From positions 62,001 to 126,000 of the forward strand of contig NZ_JAUEQY010000023.1 in NCBI RefSeq assembly GCF_030406325.1: a stretch of 64,000 bases of DNA, written 5' to 3'. The position numbers and the translations under genes are program-made. Position 1 is the stretch's first letter. Each line of letters opens with the position of its first letter. The notes under the pieces were generated by a model. It saw nothing but the letters and a program-made list of their open reading frames with translations, ran no database searches and was not told the origin of the DNA. This DNA comes from Actinomadura sp. DC4. GTDB taxonomy: Bacteria; Actinomycetota; Actinomycetes; Streptosporangiales; Streptosporangiaceae. Positions 19,483-28,900 of this stretch are shown one piece after another.

Positions 19483-19920
19483 ATGCCAGATTCTCTCGCA
19501 GATTACGACAGTGTCCAGACTTTCATCGTCTCGCCGCGTGACATTCTGGTTCACGCCAGGAACATCGAGTCGGACAGTCAGGTCATCGCCGACTCTCTCG
19601 GCGTCATTGTCGACGCTCTTCAGAGCCTCAATCTGGGGTGGGCGGGAAAGACGGCTCAGGAGGCCAATGATTTCGGCGACCGGTGGACGGCGGTCGCGAA
19701 GGAGCTCTTCGGCACCGATGACCATCCGGAGGACGGTGCGCTGAACATCGTTCTGGACGGTGTGTACATCGTCGCCTCCCTGTTCGCCGGTGCGGAACAG
19801 GGGCTCAAGGACTTCTTCACCGACATGACGACGGCCTTGGCGGGAGATGGGGGCGGTGACTCCGGTCACCCGGCGAGCATCACGGACGTCACCACGACGG
19901 CGGTGACCGAGACCTGGTAA
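19483..19920 (+). CDS. WXG100-family T7SS protein
   Basis: A 145-residue protein with the canonical motif W53-A-G55 in the turn between two predicted helices, typical of EsxA-like secreted partners. The C-terminal ~45 residues extend beyond the usual ~100 and include a Gly/Asp linker and a Thr-rich tail ending E-T-W. The start is the ATG at 19483 with AGAGG upstream. It lies 37 bases after the W-D-T protein gene and 53 bases before the WXG-headed giant. This arrangement suggests the pair escorts or co-secretes with that giant. Confidence 0.82.
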   Translation: MPDSLADYDSVQTFIVSPRDILVHARNIESDSQVIADSLGVIVDALQSLNLGWAGKTAQEANDFGDRWTAVAKELFGTDDHPEDGALNIVLDGVYIVASLFAGAEQGLKDFFTDMTTALAGDGGGDSGHPASITDVTTTAVTETW

Positions 19921-19945
19921 TGGCCCGATAGCGGAACGCGGTTAA

Positions 19946-19964
19946 CCATCCTTACTCAGGATGG
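19946..19964 (+). promoter_or_regulatory. Hairpin abutting the giant gene's ribosome binding site
   Basis: CCATCC and GGATGG form a 6-bp stem with a 7-base loop, and the right arm shares its last base with the GAGAGG ribosome binding site of the 19974 gene. If it folds in the mRNA it could tune translation of the 11-kb reading frame relative to the upstream WXG100 genes. It could also be chance. Confidence 0.3.
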
Positions 19965-19973
19965 AGAGGATTT

Positions 19974-22900
19974 ATGGCTAGCAGCGGCGACGTCAAGATA
20001 TGGCTCGGTATCGACATCGACGCGATCTACGCGCTGGGCGACAAGTGGATCGCGTTCGGCGACATGCTCGGCGAACGTGCCGACTCGATGACCGGCGGGG
20101 TCGCGAGCATGTCGTGGTCAGGCCAGGCCGCCTCGGCGATGCAGGTCCTGTGGGGGACCGGTGACTCGGCCGGCGCCAGCAGCCCGGCCGACTACGGCGG
20201 CCCCATCCTGGGCAACCTGCTGAAGGCCAGAGACGCCGCGTACGCGGTCGGTGGCGCCATCAACTACTACGGCGACCAGCTTTCGGCAGCCGTGGACAAG
20301 ATGAAGAAGGAGGCCATCCTCGACATCATCCTCCAGATCGTCGGACTCGCCACGATGATCATCCCGTTCACCCGGTTCGGTGCTGCGGTCTTCAGCGCCG
20401 CCGACAAGATCCTCTCGAGCGTCATCTCCGACCTGGTGAGCGTCCTCGCGAAAACGGCCGGACTGGGCGCTAAGGCCGCCGCGAAAGTCGGTGGCTTCGC
20501 CGGCGGGGCCATCAGCGGAGCCGCGGTCAACACCGGACTGGACCTCGTCCCCCAGGCCATCGGCCACGCGATCATCGGGGACCACGATTGGAAACCCGAG
20601 CCATGGGGTCCGGCCGTCGCGGCGGGCCTCGGCGCCGGTATGGGAGGCGTTTTCGGGGCTCACGGCGCCGGACGGGGCGGAGGCTTCGACGGGGTGAAGG
20701 TGGGCGGGGACGCGCCTCCGGTGGGGAAGACGCCGGACATCGGCGGGACCGGCAAGGTGCCGCGCCCCGGTGCGGTGACGGTACCGGGCGGTGGCCGGGC
20801 GAGCGTCCGCGTGCCCGGCCCGGTCAATTCGGCCGGCTTCCACGAGGTGAGCGGAACGGGCGGCGTCGGTGCCGAGTTCCGCTCGGGGGGGCCGGCCGCG
20901 GTCGGCCATGAGGCCCCGTCGGCCATCCCGGCGGGGAGCCGTGGCGCTGCCCCCGAAACGGTCGGCCGTCCTAACCCGAGTGGCTCCGACGCGGTGCCGC
21001 GGCCTGCGGGCGAGGAGCCCGCCACCGCGGTCCGGGCCGGCACTCCGCGACCGGAGACCGCGGAATTCAACGCGGGCCGGGCCGCCGCTCCTCCGCCTAG
21101 TGAGCGTGTGCCGGCGGTTGGCCGGGTGGCGCCGGGAGGGGCGGAGGGCCGGGTTGCGGCTCCTCCGCCTGGTGAACGTGCGCCGGCGGTCAACCGGGTG
21201 GAGCCCGGTGGGCCGGAAGGTCGGGTTGCGGCTCCTCCGCCTGGTGAACGTGCGCCGGCGGTTGGCCGGGTGGGGCCCGGTGGGCCGGAAGGTCGGGTTG
21301 CGGCTCCTCCGCCGGGCGAGCGTGCGCCGGCGGTTGGCCGGGTGGGGCCTGGGGGAGTGGAGGGCCGGGTTGCGGCTCCTCCGCCGGGTGAGCGCGCGCC
21401 GGCGGTCAACCGGGCGGCGCCCGGCGGGCCGGAAGGCCGGACTGCGGCTCCCCCGCCGGATGAACGTGTGCCGGCAGTCGGCCGGGCGGCACCTGGGGGG
21501 CCGGAGGGCCGGGTCGGCGGTCCGCCGCCCACCGAACGTACGCCGTCTCCTGGCCAGGCCGTGCCGGGCGGATCGACGCCCCGGCCCGGCGCTGCGGCTC
21601 CGGCGAGGCCGGCCACGGCGGACGCGCCGGGGAGCGCGCGGTCCGCGGTTCCGGCCGTCCCCGCGCGTGGCGATGCGCAACGGCCCACTGGGCAGGCACC
21701 CCCTGCGGACGCCGAGGACGCGGGCGCGCGCGGTACCGGCACGGTCAGCGGCGGTGTCGCGGCCAACGGCGGTGGCGGTCCACGGACGCCCATGGGAAAC
21801 CCGGCGGCCGAACCGGCCGCCGGACGTCCGGCGTCGGGCAACGCGGCGTTCGAGCACGATGCCGCCGTGGCCGTCGACCGGTCGGGTCCGGCCACGTCTG
21901 CCGATGGTGGCCCGGTGCCGCCGGCCTCCGCGCGGGCGGGGGCGGGGAAGTCGGCGTCGGCGGTTGAGTCCGGGCCGAACGCCGCCGCCGAGTCCGCGAT
22001 CGGCCCTCCGGGGGCGCGCCCGGCTGATGTGGCGCGAGGCGCGGGGCCTCGCGGTGAGGAGGCCGTCGCTCCGGCGAGGACTGGGCCTCCGGGGGCGCGC
22101 CCGGCTGATGTGGCGCGAGGCGCGGGGCCTCATGGCGACGAGGCCGTCGCTCCGGCGAGGACCGGGTCTCCGGGAACCCGCCCGGCCGACGTGGCGCGAG
22201 GCGCGGGGCCTCACGGTGACGAGGCTGTCGCTCCGGCGAAGACTGGGCCCTCGGGATCCCGTCCGGCTGATGTGGCGCGAGCTGCTGGGCCTCGTGATGA
22301 CGAGGCCGTGGCCCCGGCGGCCTCTGCCGATGGTGGCCCGGTGCCACCCGGCTCCGTACGGGCGGGGGCGGGGAAGTCGGCGTCGGCGGTTGAGTCCGGG
22401 CCGAACGCCGCCGTCGAGTCGGCGATCGGCCCTCCGGGTTCGCGTCCGGCTGATGTGGCGCGAGGCGCGGGGCCTCATGGCGACGAGGCCGTCGCTCCGG
22501 CGGGGAGCGGGCGGACGCCGCTTCCGAAGGCGCCGGACCGGGTGACCGCCGGTCCGGGTGTTAAGGCCGAGGGTCCCGGAGCCGGTCCGGGGGGACCGAA
22601 GGTCCCGTCGTCGCAGCGGTCGCCGTCCCGTGCGCCGGGGGAGACCGCGCAGGATTCCGGCTTCGGCGAGGACACGACCGCCGGTGCCGTACGGCCGCAT
22701 GAGCCGCCGACAGGGGAGGCCGGCCCGGCCAAGACCGACAGTGCGCCGGCGACCCCCCACGACGAGCACGGTGTCTCCGCTGAAAAGGCGGGGAGTGCCA
22801 CCGAGCACGGCACTCCTGCGGAGCTCTCCAGGGGCGACGCCGGGAGCCCGCGAGCCGACTCGGCCGAGCCGAAGACGGCTGTGGGCGACGGCCCCGCCGC

Positions 22901-25900
22901 GCCCCCACCGGCACGGTCCGAACCGCCGAACGACCGCCCGGCGACCGGCCACGATGACACCCGCGCTGAGGCCGGAGCCGAGGCGAAGGCGCCGTCGGAT
23001 CGGGCGCTGGACAAGATGGTGGAACGGGCGACCGGGAAGGTGGAGGCGCAGGAGGCGAAGGCCGCTGCGGCCCGGGCAGCGAGAGCCAAGGCCAACCGCT
23101 CGGCGCATGAGGTGCGCCGGGATCAGCGCCAGGAACAGTTCGACAAGGAGCAGCTGGAACAGAATCTGCCCGTCCGGAAGCTGACGCCGCACGAGCACGC
23201 GGATCGTGCGCTCCAGGAGGCGCACGCCAAGGAGAAGGTGAACGGCGCGGGGAAGGGCAAGCCCGAGACCGTAGCGCCCAAGAAGTCGGCTCTCACACCG
23301 GAGCAGGAGGTGAAGGCCCGGGTCCGGCGTCAGGAGAGGTTCGAGCAGGAGCAGAGAGCCGCAGGGGCGGATGACCAGGATCTGCGGCAGCTGACGGAGG
23401 AGCAACACAAGAAGCTCGGCGAGCTCGAACGGCAGATGGACGCCGCCCGAGCCCGCGAGAACTCGGCCCGGCAGACCGTGGAGAAGGCCGGAACACCGAC
23501 GCCGAAGTCCGAACCGGTCACCAGTGAGTCCGTACGTTCCGGCGCCGACGAGGGGCCTGGGCACTCCGACGCCGACTCGTCCGCCACTCCGGCCGAGCGG
23601 GCGCTGAACACGATGGTGGAACGCGCGGCCGGGAAGGTGAAGGCGCAGGAGGCCCGAGCCGCCGAGTGGGAGGGGAAGGCCGCCGAGGTCAAGAAGGCGG
23701 CGGCCGAGGCCGCGTTCCGCGCCACCCCGCGTGGACGACGCCAGGAGCAGTTCGACAAGGAGCGGGCGGAGCAGGGCCTGAAGCCCCGGAAGCTGACGCC
23801 GCAGGAGCACGCGGACCGCGTTGTCCAGGAGGCGCACGCCCGCGAGGACGCGAATGCCGCGGGGAAGGGCAAGCCGGCGGCCGCGGCGTCCAAGAAGTCG
23901 GCTCGCGCGGCGGAGCAGGAGAAGGCCAAGGCCGCGCGCCAGGACAGGTTCGAGCAGGAGCAGAGAGCCGCCGGGGCGGGCGAGCAGGATGTACGGGAGC
24001 TGACAGAGGCGGAGCACAAGAAGCTCGGCGAGCTCGAACAGCGCATGAATGCGGCCCGGGCCAAGGAGAAGGCGGCCCTGCAGAAACTGGAGAAGGCCGG
24101 AAAGCCGGAGCCGCCCACCGGTGAGCCCGCGCGTTCCGGTGCCGACGAGGGGCCCGGGCAGACGCACGCCGACTCGTCTGCGACTCCGGCCGAGCGGGCG
24201 CTGGGCAAGATGGTGGAGCGCGCGACCGCGAAGGTGGAGGCGCGGGAGGCGAAGGCGGACGCCGCGGCCAAGGCCGGCCGCTCGGCGCATGAGATCCGCC
24301 GGGATCAGCGCCAGGAACGGTTCGACAAGGAGCGGGCGGACGGGGGCCTGGAGCCCCGGAAGCTGACGCCGCAGGAGCATGCGGAACGTGCGCTCCAGGA
24401 GGCGTACGCCCGGGAGAAGACGAACGTCGCGGGGAGCGGCGAGTCCAAGGCCCCATCGGCTGAGAAGACCGCTCACGCCGCGGAGCAGGAGAAGAAGACC
24501 CAGGCCTGGCGCCAGGAGCGGTTCGAGCGGGAGCAGAGGGCCGCGGGGGTGGGCGAGGAGGATCTGCGGCAGCTGACGCCGGAGGAGCACAAGAAGCTCG
24601 GCGAGCTCGAACAGCGCATGAACGCGGCCCGGGCCAAGGAGAAGACGGCCCTGCAGAAACTGGAGAAGGCCGGGAAGCCCGCGCCCGAGGCCGAACCGGC
24701 CACCGGCGAACCCGCCCGGGGTGCGGACCAGACTCACGGCGAGCCCACGCCCGACGCGGAGCCGTCGGCGAAGGCGCCGTCGGATCGGGCGCTGGGCAAG
24801 ATGGTGGAACGGGCGACCGCGAAGGTGGAGGCGCGGGAGGCGAAGGCGGACGCCGCGGCCAAGGCCGGCCGCTCGGCGCATGAGATCCGCCGGGATCAGC
24901 GCCAGGAGCGGTTCGACAAGGAGCGGGCGGACGGTGGCCTGGAGCCCCGGAAGCTGACGCCGCAGGAGCACGCGGAACGCGTTGTCCAGGAGGCGCACGC
25001 CCGCGAGGACGGGAACGGCAGGTCCACGGCCGCAGCGTCCGAGAAGTCGGCTCGCGCGGCGGAGCAAGAAGCGAAGGCCAAGGCCTGGCGTCAGGAAAGG
25101 TACGAACAGCGGCAGAAAGCCGCCGGCGCTGCCGACGACGACCTGCGGCAGCTGACAACGGAAGAGCACACCGAGCTCGCCGGCCTCGAACAACGCATGG
25201 ACATCGCCCGGGCACGGGAGAAGGTGGCCCAGGCCAAGCTCGAGAAGATGCAAAAGGCCGGATCCGCGAACGGTGAGGAACGCCCGGCGACCGACACCGG
25301 CAACGGCGCCGCGCCGTCGGAGGCCAAGAACGCCGCGGAGCCTTCGGACGACGGTCTCGTACGGAACGGCACCTCCGACGACGCGGTTTCCAGTGACGCC
25401 CCCGCCGACGCCGAGTCCGCCACGAAGACTCCCGCTGAGCGGGCACTCGACGACATGCGGCAACGCGCGACCGCGAAGGTGGAGGCGCAGGAGGCGAAGG
25501 CGGCCGCGGCGGCCAAGGCAAGCCGTTCGGCGCATGAGATCCGCCGGGATCAGCGCCAGGAGCGGTTCGACAAGGAGCGGGCGGACGGTGGCCTGGAGCC
25601 CCGGAAGCTGACGCCGCAGGAGCACGCGGATCGCATTGTCCAGGAGACGCACGCCCGGGAGGACGCGAATGCCGCGGGGAAGGGCAAGCCCGAGGCCACC
25701 TCGGCCGAGAAGGCTGCTCACGCGGCGGAGCAGGAGGCGAAAGCCAAGGCTTGGCGTCAGGAGCGGTTCGAGCAGGAGCAGAGGGCCGCGGGGGCGGGCG
25801 AGGAGGATCTGCGGCAGCTGACGCCGGAGGAGCACAAGAAGCTCGGCGAGCTCGAACGGCGGATGGATGCCGCCCGAGCCGAGGAGAAGACGGCCCGGCA

Positions 25901-28900
25901 GAAGCTGCAGAAGGCCGGAAAGGCGGAGCCGGCCACCGGTGAACCCGCCCGGGCCGAGGAGCGGCCCCAGGGCGAGACCACGACCGGCGCCGACTCGTCC
26001 GCGACTCCGGCCGAGCGGGCGCTGGACAAGATGGTGGAACGCGCGACCGCGAAGGTGAAGGCCCAGGAGACGAAGGCGTCCGCGGCGACCAAGGCCGCGC
26101 GTTCGGCGCATGAGATCCGCCGGGATCAGCGCCAGGAGCGGTTCGACAAGGAGCAGGTGGACGGTGGCCTGGAGCCCCGGAAGCTGACGCCGCAGGAGCA
26201 CGCGGAACGTGTTGTCCAGGAGGCGCACGCCCGCGAGGACCGGAACGGCAAGTCCACGGCGTCGCGCCAGCAGAAGCCCGGACAAGAGCAGTGGGCCGAG
26301 GGAGCCGAGGCGACGGACGTCACGAGTCCGGCCGGCGTGCGAAGGCCCGGTCCGCAAGACCACAATGCTGAGACCAGACAACGCGCCGACAAGTTCGAAG
26401 AGCTCCTCCGGCACAAGCGCGAGAACGCCACCTCGACGGGCACGGCGAGCGAGTCTTCGGCGGCCGGCCCGGCGGCGGGTCGGGCGGCTCCGGCGAACCC
26501 CACCCGGCAGCTTTTCCGTACCGACCTGAAGACCCGCGAAATGCACCTGGTGGAGGTCGTTCGTGGTGATCGGCTGGGCAAGGCCGGTCCGGCGGAAGAG
26601 GATCGCGCGGACGCGGACGCGGACGCGGGCGGGGCGAAGGCGTCCGGCCAGTACGAATACCGCGAGATCGCCCCGGGCACGCGAACCGCCGTCGAGACGC
26701 GCCTTGGCCCGAACGAGGTGGTCGTGAGCGCCAAGCCCGCCCGCGGGCAGGAACACGGCGCGTTCGCGTACAAGAAGGGGCAGCGGATCCCGATCGGTGA
26801 CCCGGCCGAACGTCTGGCCGTCTTCGATCACGCCGCGGGTACGTGGGACGTGGCCACCGTCAATCACAAGCCGGGCGGGGCAACCTCCGAGCAGAGCCAC
26901 CAGGTCTCCGGTCCCCGTGCGGGGGAACCCGCGCTTCCCAAGGAAGACGTCAAGCCCGTCCAGATCCTGCGGCGCGACGGCGACGGCAACATCGACCTGC
27001 TGACCTACGAACGTCCCCCGGAGAACGTACGGTTGCCGGGCGGAGGCAAGAGCGACGGCTTCAAGTACCACGGCCTGGCAAAGGACGATCCGAAGGGCTG
27101 GCACAACAGGACTCCGCTCGGAACCCCAAAGGTCGAGCGGCTCGTGACCGCGCCCAAGGCGAACCGGCTCAGCGGCAAGCCGATCGCGGACAGGACGTCG
27201 AGCGCGATCGTCCGCGACCCGAAGACCGGCCTGTACGAGAAGCTCACCGAGGTGTCCTCCGGTGCCAAGGCCGGGCCCACGGGGCCGGGGAAGAGCTACT
27301 ACCGCATCAAGGACGACGGCACTCTCGAGCGCGTGACGTTCAAGGTCGAGAGGCTCGACGTCGTCAAGGTGCGCGCCGACGGAACGGTCGCCCATACGAA
27401 ATGGGCCGCCTCGGGTAAGGGCAATGCCGCACCGGTCCTCGACAAGGACGGCTCGCTCACGTCATCTTCGTCGCGGAAACCCTCGATCGACGAGCTGCGC
27501 TACGACAAGGTCAGCGGCCAGATCATCCGGGCCGAGGACACGCACGCGCGCGGCCCGGACGGTGGCGGTGGCTCCGGTGACGGACCTGGTGGCGGTAAGG
27601 GCTTCGGTACCCGATCGAAGTCCGCCGGTGGCCAGACCGAGAACGTCGTCGAGACCTACACCGAGGAGCGTCCGGCGACCGACACCGCAACCGCCGCCAA
27701 GCCCGCCGAAAAGGGCGAGGACCGGCCTGCGGCGAACAAGGACAAGCTGCCCGGCAAGGGCCGCTTCCCCGGCAAAGGCAAGCCCCCGGGAGAGTCGCCC
27801 GCCCGCCCGGACAACAAGGCGCGCGCGGACGGATTCAAGAAGCTGATCGGCCGGTCGGGCCCAGGCCCAGGCTCGGGCTCGGGCGATGGGGCTGGTTCCG
27901 GCGGCGGTGGCGGATCCCAGCGAGTCCGCGCCGGGGATGGTTCGAGTACGACGACCGAACACCCCGACGCGCCCGCCACGGGCGGCCCCGCCGAGGAACA
28001 CACCGGCGGACCCGGCGCGGCGACGGATCGCCCTGATGCCGGGCCCGGCGGGACGGACCGTCCGGCGGCCGACCATGACGCAGCCACTCGTCCGTACGAC
28101 GCCGCTCACGGTGAGCCCAAAGTGGGCGGCGAGGGACCGGTGAAGACGCCGTCGGATCGGGAGCCCCCGGCCGACCATGACGCAGCCACTCGTCCGTACG
28201 ACGCCGCTCACGGTGAGCCCAAAGTGGGCGGCGAGGCATCGGCGAAGACGCCGTCGGATCCGGAGCCTCCGGCCACGGGCGAACGGCCGACCGTCAAGCC
28301 GGAGGCCCAGAGGACGAAGACGGACGCGGCTCCGGACTCGGCGGCCACGGACGATCGGCCGGCGCAGGAGGTGCCCCGGGAACAGCGCCAGGAGAAGCTC
28401 GACAAGGAGCCGGACGAGCGCGGCCTGCCGCAGCGGACTTCGACACCGAAGGAGCACCCGGACCGTACGGGCCAGGAGCCGCCCACCCGTGACAGGGCGA
28501 ACGCCGGGGGGACCGGCGAGCCCAAGGCCGCAGCACCCAGGAAGCCTGAGGCCGCGGCGCCCAAGAAGCCTGAGGCCGCGGCGCCCAGGAAGCCCACGCG
28601 CACACCGGACCAGCTGCGCCAGGCCGCGATCCATCGCCAGGAGAGGTTCACGCAGGAGCAGCGGGCCGAGGGCGTCAGGGAGGAGGACCTGCGGGAGCTG
28701 ACGCCGGAGGAGCACGCGAAGCTCGCCGACCTCGAGGAGCGCATGGACGCCGCTCGGGCGGAGGAGAAGGCGGCCTTGCAGGCGGTGCCGAAGACCGAAG
28801 CGGCGGGTACGAGGACCGCGTCCGCCGCCGAGGCTGTTGGCGGGGACACGCCGAAGACGGCCGATGCGGTGAGCGTGGAGGTGTCGCCTTCTGCTGATGA

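Noticed and set aside
21084-22510. Regular repeats that could suggest a CRISPR array
   Set aside because: Units are multiples of three, contiguous, translated in one frame and lack unique spacers; no cas genes are present.
20118-27395. 2425-codon open frame on the minus strand
   Set aside because: It is antisense to the WXG-headed giant, arises from codon-position GC bias and the tandem repeats, and its translation is Arg/Leu-rich with no recognisable domain.
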